Below the pieces are notes generated by a model, which had not been told where the DNA came from, searched no databases, and worked only from the letters and a program-made list of their open reading frames with translations. From positions 1 to 18,013 of the forward strand of contig CAJTQM010000031.1 in the NCBI GenBank assembly GCA_910578255.1: 18,013 nt of DNA, written 5' to 3'. This document shows positions 1-8,009 of this stretch, piece after piece (within the stretch, counting starts at the first letter, position 1; every line of letters begins with the position of its first letter). Origin of the DNA: an uncultured Oscillospiraceae bacterium. Its GTDB lineage: Bacteria; Bacillota; Clostridia; Oscillospirales; Ruminococcaceae. A program made the translations under genes and the position numbers.

Positions 1-55
1 CGGGACAGCTTCATTACTATATCACATCCCCTACCTCTATGTCAATACCTTTTCC

Positions 56-84
56 TTGATTTTTTTCCCTTTTTTTTATAAAAT
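56..84 (+). promoter_or_regulatory. Predicted sigma-A promoter of metA
   Basis: The -35 hexamer is TTGATT (56-61) and the -10 is TAAAAT (79-84), with a 17-nt spacer made almost wholly of pyrimidines. Transcription should start near base 91, leaving a leader of about 35 nt with AGGAGG at 112-117, 8 nt before the metA ATG. That leader is too short for a SAM riboswitch or T-box. Nothing recognisable is seen in bases 1-55. Confidence 0.6.
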
Positions 85-125
85 AGAAACTGGTTCTGAT
101 TTTAAAAGCACAGGAGGCTTTCTCT

Positions 126-1049
126 ATGCCCATTTGTATCCCCGATTCCCTGCCGGCAGCGCAGGTTCTGGAATCGGAAAACATCTTTATCATGGCCGAA
201 GAACGGGCTTCTCATCAGGACATCCGTCCTTTAAAAATCGGCATACTTAATTTAATGCCCACCAAAATTGCAACCGAAACCCAGCTGCTGCGTCTTTTGA
301 GCAATACCCCTCTACAGGTGGAAATCGAACTGATTCAAACCGCCACCCACACCTCTAAAAACACAGCGGCCGAGCATCTGCTGAAATTTTACAAGACCTT
401 TGACGAAATCCAAAACGAGCGTTTCGACGGTCTGATCATCACCGGCGCGCCGGTGGAGCAGATGCCTTTTGAAGAGGTAGACTATTGGCCGGAACTTTGC
501 ACCTTTATGGAGTGGAGTAAAAAACACGTCTACTCCACATTGCACATTTGCTGGGGAGCCCAGGCCGCCTTATACTATCATTACGGTATTCCTAAATATC
601 CGCTGACCCAAAAGATGTTCGGCGTATTCGAACATCAGACGCTGATACCCAAACATCCGTTGGTCCGCGGTTTTGACGAGTTGTTTTTCGCCCCCCATTC
701 CCGCCATACCACCGTCCGGCAGGAGGACATTGCTGCCTGCCCGCAGCTTAGACTTCTGGCCGCCTCCAAAGAGGCGGGCGCTTATCTGATCGCCAGCGAA
801 TCGGGCCGGCAGTTTTTTGTCACCGGCCATTCGGAATACGACCGGGATACGCTGGCCGGCGAATATTTTCGGGATATAAAGAAAAACCTCCCCATTGAGG
901 TTCCCCGGCATTATTTTCAAAACGACGATCCCGGCCAGGAAATCCTCTACCGCTGGCGCGGCCACGCAAGTCTTTTGTTTTCCAACTGGCTCAATTATTT
1001 TGTGTATCAGGCAACGCCGTTCGATCTGGCTGCCCTGCCACACGTATAA
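126..1049 (+). CDS. metAA: Homoserine O-acetyltransferase (MetA family)
   Basis: This cytoplasmic enzyme acylates the hydroxyl of L-homoserine, the first committed step of methionine synthesis. The protein has 307 residues and the usual MetA start (MPICIPDSLPA), with AGGAGG 8 nt upstream. The catalytic cysteine is C142 in HICWGAQAA, and the other catalytic residues are H235 and E237 in TGHSEYD. Position 111 is glutamate (GAPVEQ). In characterised MetA proteins E111 goes with acetyl-CoA use and G111 with succinyl-CoA use, so acetyl-CoA is the inferred donor although many databases would call this a succinyltransferase. The gene is monocistronic, between its own promoter and a terminator at 1069-1112. 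No other methionine gene is in the window. Family assignment is very secure; donor choice is inference from one residue. Confidence 0.96.
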   Translation: MPICIPDSLPAAQVLESENIFIMAEERASHQDIRPLKIGILNLMPTKIATETQLLRLLSNTPLQVEIELIQTATHTSKNTAAEHLLKFYKTFDEIQNERFDGLIITGAPVEQMPFEEVDYWPELCTFMEWSKKHVYSTLHICWGAQAALYYHYGIPKYPLTQKMFGVFEHQTLIPKHPLVRGFDELFFAPHSRHTTVRQEDIAACPQLRLLAASKEAGAYLIASESGRQFFVTGHSEYDRDTLAGEYFRDIKKNLPIEVPRHYFQNDDPGQEILYRWRGHASLLFSNWLNYFVYQATPFDLAALPHV

Positions 1050-1068
1050 TAAGTGAAAATTCTTTCTG

Positions 1069-1112
1069 CCCGGCATGTGTAATTTTTCCTACATATGTCG
1101 GGTTTTCTTTTT
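1069..1112 (+). terminator. Intrinsic terminator after metA
   Basis: A 13-bp stem (1069-1081 with 1090-1102, including two G-U pairs) closes an 8-nt loop and is followed by TTTTCTTTTT. It starts 20 nt past the metA stop and ends 26 nt before the next gene, so that gene needs its own promoter or read-through. I could not find a convincing promoter in the gap. Confidence 0.85.
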
Positions 1113-1137
1113 AACACCGTTATAAGGAGCGATTGTT

Positions 1138-1905
1138 TTGAAAAAATGTTTTCGGATCCTTTTTCCCCTTTTCCTTCTGATCCTTTTGTCCGCCGGTGTT
1201 TTCTGCGCCTGCGCGCAGACGGAAAAATCCGGCGCGGACTCTTCGTCCCCCCATCCCTCCTCGAAAGGCGCCAGTCTGCCGAAGGATTCGAGCGCCTCGC
1301 CCTCCTCGGAAGATGTCGGCAGGCCGGAGGATCTGAACGTCTCGTCCTCACCGGTGCAAAGTCTCCCCCTCGACCCGGAAGACTCCCTTTTCCCCGAAGC
1401 CCGGGCCCTGACCGATCATCTGGTCCATCTGGTTTTCACCCGGGAGCACATCGAAAACGCCCAGCCGCTGGAGGACAGGGATATTTTCCGACTTCTCCTT
1501 TCCCTTTTGGTCCAAAGCGAAAACAGCCTGTCCGCCTTTTACCCGGATTGTGTATCGGTCGACGAAGACGGCGTCGCGGTTTTCCCGCTGGAATCGGTCC
1601 AGCAGCTGGTGGACGATGTGTTTGGTCAAAGCGGCTGGTTTTACGCGGATTCCACCTTTGACCCGCAGCAAAACGCCTATCTGGTTCCCACCGGCTTCGG
1701 CCTTGGCTCTGTTTATTCCTATGAGGATCTGCACCTGGCCTGGAGCGGGGAGGACAGTACCGTCACCGCCGATTTTTCCCTGATCGACACGCCGGATTTT
1801 CCCGGGGAGCAGCGTTACGGGTCCTACCGGATCACCTACCGGGCCGTCACCGAGGACGGGCGGACCTTTTTGCGGTATCAGGGCGTCCAAAAGGTCGAAG
1901 GCTGA
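1138..1905 (+). CDS. Putative lipoprotein of unknown function
   Basis: I do not recognise the family. The start is TTG, supported by AAGGAG 8 nt upstream. The 255-residue product opens with KK, a hydrophobic stretch from about residue 7 to 22, and cysteines at 23 and 25, as expected of a Sec-exported lipoprotein. The lipobox is imperfect: GVF before C23 or FCA before C25, so the anchoring cysteine is uncertain. Residues about 31-77 are a low-complexity Ser/Pro linker, typical of a spacer across the cell wall. Residues about 80-255 form an acidic globular-looking domain rich in Asp, Phe and Tyr, with repeated Tyr-rich strands near the end, giving no motif I can name. The gene is convergent with the methyltransferase at 1964. 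Export to the cell surface is inference from the N-terminus. Confidence 0.75.
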   Translation: MKKCFRILFPLFLLILLSAGVFCACAQTEKSGADSSSPHPSSKGASLPKDSSASPSSEDVGRPEDLNVSSSPVQSLPLDPEDSLFPEARALTDHLVHLVFTREHIENAQPLEDRDIFRLLLSLLVQSENSLSAFYPDCVSVDEDGVAVFPLESVQQLVDDVFGQSGWFYADSTFDPQQNAYLVPTGFGLGSVYSYEDLHLAWSGEDSTVTADFSLIDTPDFPGEQRYGSYRITYRAVTEDGRTFLRYQGVQKVEG

Positions 1906-1963
1906 TTTTCCGGCAAAAACCGTCCAATCCAAAAACGGACAGACAAAAAAGCGGGAACCCTGC

Positions 1964-2668
1964 TCAAAATTTGCAGCTACCTTGCTTTACATATTCCGCA
2001 AAGAAAAAAAGCGGCAGGTCGCTATTCTTGCCGATTCCATCGTATGAGTTCGGTTCACAGGTTTGCTTTAATGCAAATCCGTTTTTTGCCGCAATATTTA
2101 AATAATAGGATAACGGGCGATGAAAGTGCTCTGTTTCACCCCAAAATTCATTTGTGAATTGATAGGGCTTAATATATTGATTCATCGCTTTTGCGTACCT
2201 GTAGCCGTTTGAATCTTTCAGCCAGTGGCCGTCATAAAATGCAGGATGGACAATTGAATAGTACAGTATTCCCCCTGTTTTCAGTATCCTTCTGCATTCC
2301 GAAAATACAAAATCGATATTTTCGATATCCATTAGCACCTGATTAGAAAACACAACGTCAAATTGATCGTTTCCAAAGGCAAACGCAGTTGTAATATCCA
2401 TAACAGAAAAATTAATGGCTGGGTATCGGGCCCGAGCGATTTCAATCATTTTTTCAGAACCGTCAATTCCTATTACGTCAGCCCCAATGCTTTTAAAATA
2501 ATCTGTATAAACGCCATAGCCACAGCCAAGATCTAATACTTTTTCTCCGCTAAAACGTTCAAATCTGGCTTTTACCACTCTTTTATTGCTTTCTACATAT
2601 TCCGAATATTCTTGATCTACCGCATATTTCGACGCAGCCCTATTCCATTGGCCTACGATATCCTGCAT
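1964..2668 (-). CDS. Class I SAM-dependent methyltransferase
   Basis: The 234-residue protein has the Rossmann methyltransferase core. Motif I is VLDLGCGYG (44-52), the acidic end of strand 2 is IGIDGS (66-71), and a motif IV-like segment FDVVFSNQVLMDIEN lies near 103-117. This places it in the broad UbiE/type-11 methyltransferase group. The substrate cannot be read from sequence and could be a small molecule. The start is supported by GGAGGT 6 nt upstream. It lies 35 nt downstream of the GNAT gene at 2704 in the same direction, so the two may be cotranscribed. The gene is much more AT-rich than its surroundings (37% GC in the line at 2341 against 60% in the line at 3061), which suggests recent horizontal acquisition. 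Confidence 0.88.
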   Translation of the reverse strand: MQDIVGQWNRAASKYAVDQEYSEYVESNKRVVKARFERFSGEKVLDLGCGYGVYTDYFKSIGADVIGIDGSEKMIEIARARYPAINFSVMDITTAFAFGNDQFDVVFSNQVLMDIENIDFVFSECRRILKTGGILYYSIVHPAFYDGHWLKDSNGYRYAKAMNQYIKPYQFTNEFWGETEHFHRPLSYYLNIAAKNGFALKQTCEPNSYDGIGKNSDLPLFFFAEYVKQGSCKF

Positions 2669-2703
2669 CTTTCCACCTCCAGTTCTTGATGTGGGATAAC
2701 GAC

Positions 2704-3240
2704 CTACAGTTCAATCCAAAACCGCTTGATGCGCCCCGGCTGCCCGTCGTCACCGGGGGCAGTCACTTCCTCCGCCAAAACGCCGCCGCACCGGCGGATG
2801 GTCTTTTCCGAGGCGATGTTGTCCGCCAGGCAGTCCAGCAGCACCCGATTAAGCCCCAATCCCCGGCAGAAATCCAGCGCCAGAAAGAGCATCTGGGTGG
2901 CGTAGCCCTTTTTTCGCTGGTCGGGCCGGACGGCATACCCGATATTGCCGCCGTTTTCCCGCAGTTCCTCGGTCAGTCGGTGACGCACCTGGATGGTGCC
3001 CACAATCCGGCGATCCTCTTTTCGCACCGCGAAAAAGGTGGTGGCGGGACTTAGCGCCGAATCCGCCGGCGGATTGTACATCCCACGGATTTTCTCCAGC
3101 CACTCCTCGTAGGACCCGCTTTGCTCCATCGAGCAGCTGCCGCCGATGTGGGACTCTCCGGCGGCCTGATACGCCTGCACATATTCCTCAGCCGCCGCCT
3201 TCCAGGAAGGGTCCGGCTGCGCTAAAAACAAGTCGTTCAT
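2704..3240 (-). CDS. GNAT family N-acetyltransferase
   Basis: This 178-residue protein should transfer an acetyl group from acetyl-CoA to an amine. The acetyl-CoA pyrophosphate loop (motif A) is seen as RPDQRKKGYATQM, preceded by the strand NIGYAV and followed by a helix. A motif B-like segment LLDCLADNIASEKTIRRCGG comes near residues 137-156. The length fits a single GNAT domain with a longer N-terminal arm, similar to the uncharacterised COG3981-type acetyltransferases. AAGGAG lies 8-9 nt before the ATG. The pfkA terminator at 3274-3305 lies just upstream, so this gene needs its own start of transcription, which I cannot see clearly. The methyltransferase follows 35 nt downstream. The substrate is unknown. 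Confidence 0.88.
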   Translation of the reverse strand: MNDLFLAQPDPSWKAAAEEYVQAYQAAGESHIGGSCSMEQSGSYEEWLEKIRGMYNPPADSALSPATTFFAVRKEDRRIVGTIQVRHRLTEELRENGGNIGYAVRPDQRKKGYATQMLFLALDFCRGLGLNRVLLDCLADNIASEKTIRRCGGVLAEEVTAPGDDGQPGRIKRFWIEL

Positions 3241-3273
3241 CCTCTAGGCTCCTTTCGAATCGTTTTGATACGG

Positions 3274-3305
3274 AAAAGGGACGGAAGAAATGTTCCGTCC
3301 CTTTT
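3274..3305 (-). terminator. Intrinsic terminator after pfkA
   Basis: A perfect 13-bp stem (3274-3286 with 3293-3305) closes a 6-nt loop, with an A-rich 5' arm and a T-rich 3' arm on either strand. It lies 16 nt beyond the pfkA stop and separates pfkA from the GNAT gene. Confidence 0.9.
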
Positions 3306-3321
3306 ATCCAGACAAAAAACC

Positions 3322-4293
3322 TTATAAAGCGATCTCCTGCGCGATTTTCAACAGGTTCTGATCCGCTGTTTTCTTCATGCTCAGCGCCTCAAGAATATCG
3401 TAATCGGTCACCTTGCCGTCTTTGGTCACCACAACCCGGTTGCCGATGCCCTTTTCCAGCAGTTCCACCGCGTAATAGCCCATCTCGCTGGCCACAACAC
3501 GGTCCCGCAGGGTGGGGGAGCCGCCCCGCTGAATATGGCCCAGCACCGTAGCGCGAGACTCTACGCCGGTTTTTTCCTCGATCTCCTTTGCCAGTTCGTG
3601 GGAATGTCCGACCCCTTCGGCCACCATGACGATGAAGTGTTGCTTGCCGGTTTTCTGCGAAGCTTTGATCTTCGCCACAATATCCCGGTCCACATCAAAG
3701 GGAATTTCCGGAATCAGGATGGCGATGGCGCCGCAGGCCAGACCGGTGTTGACCGCGATGTGACCGGCGCCCCGGCCCATCACCTCTACCACCGAGCAGC
3801 GGTCGTGGGATTGGGAGGTATCCCGCAGGCGGTCTACGTTCTGTACAACCGTATTCATGGCCGTATCATACCCGATGGTATAGTCGGAGGAGGCGATGTC
3901 GTTGTCAATGGTCCCAGGAATGCCCACGCAGGGGATCCCACGCAAAGACAGATCTCTCGCGCCGCGGAAGGAACCGTCGCCGCCGATGACGACCACGCCG
4001 TCCAGCCCGGACTCCACGCAGGTCTGTTTTGCCTTTTCAATACCGGCCTCTTCCTTAAACTCCAGGCAGCGGGCGGTATACAAAACGGTGCCGCCCTTTT
4101 GCAGGATATCGGAAACCGAACGCAGATTCATCTCGATCATATCGCCGTTAATCAAACCGTTGTAGCCGCGGCGAATGCCCAAAACGCGCATTCCCTTTCC
4201 GATTCCCGCGCGGACGACCGCACGAATCGCCGCGTTCATGCCGGGCGCGTCGCCGCCGCTTGTTAAAACGCCGATGGTTTTTACCTGATTCAT
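3322..4293 (-). CDS. pfkA: ATP-dependent 6-phosphofructokinase
   Basis: PfkA phosphorylates fructose 6-phosphate to fructose 1,6-bisphosphate, the committed glycolytic step, as a cytoplasmic tetramer. From the start used here the product is 323 residues, close to the bacterial norm of about 320. Motifs in order are GVLTSGGDAPGMNAAIR (8-24), the ATP loop GGDGS (104-108) and the catalytic loop PGTIDND (126-132) with D130 as the expected base. Glycine rather than aspartate in GGDG and glycine in PGTIDND point to ATP, not pyrophosphate, as donor. The in-frame ATG at 4314 was rejected because its extension covers the AGGAGG that lies 8 nt before the ATG at 4293. The gene follows dnaE, as in many Firmicutes, but has its own promoter at 4373-4401. 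No pyruvate kinase gene follows here. Confidence 0.97.
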   Translation of the reverse strand: MNQVKTIGVLTSGGDAPGMNAAIRAVVRAGIGKGMRVLGIRRGYNGLINGDMIEMNLRSVSDILQKGGTVLYTARCLEFKEEAGIEKAKQTCVESGLDGVVVIGGDGSFRGARDLSLRGIPCVGIPGTIDNDIASSDYTIGYDTAMNTVVQNVDRLRDTSQSHDRCSVVEVMGRGAGHIAVNTGLACGAIAILIPEIPFDVDRDIVAKIKASQKTGKQHFIVMVAEGVGHSHELAKEIEEKTGVESRATVLGHIQRGGSPTLRDRVVASEMGYYAVELLEKGIGNRVVVTKDGKVTDYDILEALSMKKTADQNLLKIAQEIAL

Positions 4294-4372
4294 ATTTTTA
4301 ACCTCCTGATTCATTTTCGTCGGAAGATTTTTATAACCGATTTTGCCGTTTTATAAAACCAAATTCAAATCT

Positions 4373-4401
4373 ATTATAGTATAATTACAGTCTGATTTCA
4401 A
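4373..4401 (-). promoter_or_regulatory. Strong sigma-A promoter of pfkA
   Basis: Read on the minus strand, TTGAAA (4401-4396) is followed by a 17-nt spacer and a perfect TATAAT (4378-4373). The predicted start is about 73 nt before the pfkA ATG. This is the best consensus promoter in the window and shows that pfkA can be expressed independently of the dnaE operon. Confidence 0.85.
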
Positions 4402-4427
4402 CTGTTTTCCACCCGAAAAATGGGATT

Positions 4428-4464
4428 TTTCCCTTTGTTTTTCCGTACAAAAAACAAAGGGAAA
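4428..4464. repeat. 15-bp stem-loop with U-rich 5' arm, upstream of pfkA
   Basis: Bases 4428-4442 and 4450-4464 form a perfect 15-bp inverted repeat with a 7-nt loop. On either strand the 5' arm is T-rich and the 3' arm A-rich, with no T run afterwards, so it is not a standard terminator hairpin by itself. On the minus strand its first arm supplies the T-rich tract after the hairpin at 4465-4478. Confidence 0.7.
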
Positions 4465-4520
4465 CCCGGCGGCCCGGGAGTAAAAAGTCAAAAGCGATTT
4501 TTTCTGCGCCGGACTTTTTA
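4465..4520 (-). terminator. Possible terminator structures at the end of dnaE
   Basis: Two inverted repeats follow each other on the minus strand. The first pairs 4520-4512 with 4489-4481 (9 bp, AT-rich, 3' arm ending in TTTTTA) and includes the dnaE stop codon. The second is a GC stem (4478-4474 with 4469-4465, 4-nt loop) followed by a T-rich run. Either could end the dnaE transcript before the pfkA promoter; neither is as clean as the other terminators here. Confidence 0.5.
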
Positions 4521-7500
4521 TTCCACCAGCCGCACGTTTTCCTCGCCCAAAAGTTCCGCCAGCTGGCGCAGCAGCACATCGTTGACAAAAATCCAAAGGG
4601 ACCGCGGCGCAAGGCTTACCTTTTGGGTATCCTGAAAGAACACATATACCGGAGTCGGCCCTTCGAAAATCTCCAGCAGATTTTTGGTCTTTTCCATCTG
4701 CCTGCCCTGCCGGGACGGAACCTTCAGGTATAATCCGGGCCGTTTGCCCTTTTGGGGGGTCGCCGGCGCTGCACCGGCCGAGGACCCGGTCCGCGATTTT
4801 TGCGCCTGCCGCTCCTCGATGGTACACACCCGCTCGCACAAAAGCTTGGGATCCTCCTCTTCCCGCACGCTGATACGTCCGGAAATCACCACCACCGAGC
4901 CGACGGACAAAAGCTGCCCGTACTGCTGCAAAGTCTTGGGGAAAACCAGCGTTTCAATGGAGCCGGTAGTGTCCTCCACCGTTAAAAAAGCCATGGTATC
5001 GCCGGTGCGGGTGGCCTTGGACTGGCGGGCGCTGACGATGCAGAGAATATCCACCCGCTTATTGTCGTATTCCTCCAGCGCCACATGGGCAATTTTCGCC
5101 GTTCCCAGCTGAGGGATCAGCGGGGCGTATTCCCCCAGCGGATGGCCGGAAAGATACATGCCCGTGACCTCTTTTTCCAGGTTCAGCCGCTCCATAAAGG
5201 GAAAATCCTCTAGATCCGGAAGGTCGTATTCCTCCTGTGCGGCCTCCTCCATCGTATCGAAAAAGCCCAGCTGCCCCTCTAAATTTTTCTGCCGAACGGC
5301 GTCCAGCCCGCTGGAGATGGACTCATAGCCCACCAGCAGCTGGCGGCGGTTGGGATTCATGCGGTCAAAAGCGCCGCATTTAATAAGGCTCTCCATGGCC
5401 CTGCGGTTTAACTCCCGTCCATGCATTCGCTGGCAGAAATCGCTGAAGTTTGCAAACGGACTCTCCTGCCGCTTTTTTAAAATGTCCGCGATGACGCTGC
5501 GGCCCAGGTTCTTGACGGCCAAAAGCCCAAAGCGGATCCCTTCTTCCGATACGGTAAAGCCCATGCCGCTTTGGGCGATGTCCGGCGGCAACACCGGGAT
5601 TTTCAGGCGGCCGCACTCCTCGATATAAGCGGTCACCTTCGAGGTGGAGTCCAAAACGCTGGTCAAAAGCGCCGCCATAAACTCCTTGGGGTAATGGCAC
5701 TTGAGATAAGCGGTCTGGTACGCCACCACCGCGTAGGCCGCCGCGTGGCTTTTGTTAAACGCGTAGGAGGCAAAGCTGGACATCTCGTCGAAAATCTCGC
5801 TGGCGATTTTTTCGCTGACCCCGTTGTGAATACAGCCCTTGACCTGGCAGGTCCCGTCCTCGTCATACAGCCCGTAGATAAAATTCTGCCGTTCCTTTTC
5901 CATGACGTCGGCTTTTTTCTTGCTCATGGCTCGCCGGACCAGGTCCGCCCGGCCATAGGAAAACCCCGCCAGTTCCCGGCAGATCTGCATCACCTGCTCC
6001 TGGTAGACAATGCAGCCGTAGGTCACGTCCAGAATCGGGGCCAGCTTCGGGTGTTTGTAGGTCACCCGATCCGGGTGGTGCCGGTTTTCGATATATTTGG
6101 GGATCGAATCCATAGGGCCGGGCCGGTACAGAGAAATGACCGCGATGAGATCCTCGATGGATTCAGGGCCTAATCCCACCAGCACATTGCGCATGCCAGC
6201 GGATTCAAACTGGAACACCCCTTCGGTCTGGCCGGCCGCCAGCATTCCAAAGACCTCCCCGTCGTCCGGCGGGATCTGACTGACCGCAAAATCCGGCTGG
6301 TACTGCCGGATCATCCGTTCCGCGTCGCTTAACACCGTCAGGGTGCGAAGGCCCAGAAAGTCCATCTTTAAAAGGCCCAGTTCCTCCAGCGTGGTCATGG
6401 GAAATTGGGTCAGGATCGCCTCTTCATTTTTCTGTACCGGCACATAGGTATCCACCGGGTCCCGGGTAATCACCACCCCCGCCGCGTGGGTCGAGGCGTG
6501 CCGGGGCATCCCCTCCAGACTGCGGGCCATATCAATCAGCCCATGGATGGCGGGGTCCTCGTCGTACTGGCGCTTAAAATCCTTCGAGACTTTCAGCGCC
6601 TTGTCCAGCGTCATATGCAGCTCGTTGGGTACAAGCTTAGCCACTGCGTCCACCTGCGCGTAAGGGATGGCCAGCGCGCGTCCCACGTCCCGGATGGCGC
6701 CCCGCGCCGCCATGGTGCCGAAGGTGATGATCTGCGCCACATGGTCCGCGCCGTATTTGGCCACCACATAGTCGATGACCTGCTGGCGCTTTTCGTAGCA
6801 GAAGTCGATGTCAAAGTCGGGCATGGACACCCGCTCCGGGTTTAAAAACCGCTCGAAGAGAAGATTATAGCGCAAAGGATCAATTCCCGTAATACCAATG
6901 CAGTAAGCGCAAAGACTTCCGGCGCCGGAGCCGCGCCCCGGCCCCACCGGGACGTCGTGGGTTTTGGCATAGCGGATAAAGTCGTGGACGATCAGGTAGT
7001 AATCCACATACCCCATTTTGATAATGACGTCCAACTCGTATTCCAGCCGTTGCCGGATTTCATCCGCCGGCTGGGGACCGTAATGCTCCTTTAAGCCCTC
7101 GTAGCACATCCGCCGAAAATAGGTGACGTTGTCCTCGTCGGTGGGCGCTTTAAAAAAAGGCAGCTTGGTCACGCCAAAGGTAAAGTCCAGCTGACAGCGC
7201 TGGGCGATTTTCACCGTGTTGTCCAGCGCCTGCCGGTGAGCGGCAAACAGGCTTTCCATCTCCTGGCGGGACTTTAGGTAAAATTCCTGGGTCTGGAATT
7301 CCATATCCGATTTGTCGTTAACCGTGTGGTTGGTCTGAATGCAGACCAACACGCTTTGCATCCGGTGGTCCTCCTGCCGGACGTAGTGCACGTCGTTGGT
7401 GGCCACCAGCGGGATGCCCGTTTCCTCCGACAGACGGTACAAATCGGGCAGGATCTGCTTTTGCTCTAAAATCCCATGGTCCTGTATTTCCAGGAAATAA

Positions 7501-8009
7501 TTGTCCGGGCCAAAAATCTCCCGGTACAAAAGGGCCGTTTCCCGGGCGGCGGCGTAATCCTTTTCCAGCAGCCGGCGCGGAATCTGCCCGGCCAAACAGG
7601 CAGACAGGCAGATGAGCCCCTCGTGATGGGCCCGCAGCAGTTCCAAATCCACCCGGGGCTTGGAGTAAAACCCCTCTACCGACGCTTTGGACACCATGGC
7701 GATCAGGTTTTGGTAGCCCGTCTGATTTTTGCACAGCAAAACCAGGTGATACGGGCTTGTGTCAATCCGGTGGACCTTGTCGAACCGGGTCCGGGGCGCC
7801 ACATAGACCTCGCAGCCGATCACCGGATGAATCCCCTGTTTTTTGCATTCCTTATAAAAATCGATCACGCCGTACATCACGCCGTGATCGGTGATGGCAA
7901 GGGCCTTCTGCCCCAGTTCCTTGGCGCGGGCGACCAGCGCCGGAATCCGGCAGGCGCCGTCTAAAAGGCTGTATTCCGTATGAACGTGCAGATGCACAAA
8001 CTCTTCCAC
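4518..8009 (-). CDS. dnaE: DNA polymerase III subunit alpha
   Basis: This is the C-family replicative polymerase catalytic subunit. The 1163-residue product begins with a PHP domain (about 1-270) whose metal-binding motifs look intact: HVHTEYS (8-14), DHG (41-43), CEVY (66-69), QDH (176-178) and NDVHY (205-209), so a PHP metal site and possible proofreading nuclease are plausible. The palm carries GPGRGSGAGS (356-365) and the catalytic aspartates D400 and D402 in PDFDIDF and D550 in KMDFLG. Fingers, a helix-hairpin-helix region and a C-terminal OB-fold follow. It is DnaE-type, without the embedded exonuclease of PolC. The start is GTG, with AAGGAGG 7 nt upstream. It overlaps the end of whiA by 49 nt, implying translational coupling, and is the last gene of the hprK operon. 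Confidence 0.97.
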   Translation of the reverse strand: MEEFVHLHVHTEYSLLDGACRIPALVARAKELGQKALAITDHGVMYGVIDFYKECKKQGIHPVIGCEVYVAPRTRFDKVHRIDTSPYHLVLLCKNQTGYQNLIAMVSKASVEGFYSKPRVDLELLRAHHEGLICLSACLAGQIPRRLLEKDYAAARETALLYREIFGPDNYFLEIQDHGILEQKQILPDLYRLSEETGIPLVATNDVHYVRQEDHRMQSVLVCIQTNHTVNDKSDMEFQTQEFYLKSRQEMESLFAAHRQALDNTVKIAQRCQLDFTFGVTKLPFFKAPTDEDNVTYFRRMCYEGLKEHYGPQPADEIRQRLEYELDVIIKMGYVDYYLIVHDFIRYAKTHDVPVGPGRGSGAGSLCAYCIGITGIDPLRYNLLFERFLNPERVSMPDFDIDFCYEKRQQVIDYVVAKYGADHVAQIITFGTMAARGAIRDVGRALAIPYAQVDAVAKLVPNELHMTLDKALKVSKDFKRQYDEDPAIHGLIDMARSLEGMPRHASTHAAGVVITRDPVDTYVPVQKNEEAILTQFPMTTLEELGLLKMDFLGLRTLTVLSDAERMIRQYQPDFAVSQIPPDDGEVFGMLAAGQTEGVFQFESAGMRNVLVGLGPESIEDLIAVISLYRPGPMDSIPKYIENRHHPDRVTYKHPKLAPILDVTYGCIVYQEQVMQICRELAGFSYGRADLVRRAMSKKKADVMEKERQNFIYGLYDEDGTCQVKGCIHNGVSEKIASEIFDEMSSFASYAFNKSHAAAYAVVAYQTAYLKCHYPKEFMAALLTSVLDSTSKVTAYIEECGRLKIPVLPPDIAQSGMGFTVSEEGIRFGLLAVKNLGRSVIADILKKRQESPFANFSDFCQRMHGRELNRRAMESLIKCGAFDRMNPNRRQLLVGYESISSGLDAVRQKNLEGQLGFFDTMEEAAQEEYDLPDLEDFPFMERLNLEKEVTGMYLSGHPLGEYAPLIPQLGTAKIAHVALEEYDNKRVDILCIVSARQSKATRTGDTMAFLTVEDTTGSIETLVFPKTLQQYGQLLSVGSVVVISGRISVREEEDPKLLCERVCTIEERQAQKSRTGSSAGAAPATPQKGKRPGLYLKVPSRQGRQMEKTKNLLEIFEGPTPVYVFFQDTQKVSLAPRSLWIFVNDVLLRQLAELLGEENVRLVE

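Noticed and set aside
1..125. SAM riboswitch or T-box upstream of metA
   Set aside because: The predicted promoter leaves a leader of only about 35 nt, too short for either element.
4294..4314. Seven-codon extension of pfkA
   Set aside because: It would encode across the AGGAGG that serves the ATG at 4293.
5571..6173. Long plus-strand open frames opposite dnaE and other minus-strand genes
   Set aside because: These are shadows of high-GC coding sequence, without ribosome binding sites or protein-like composition.
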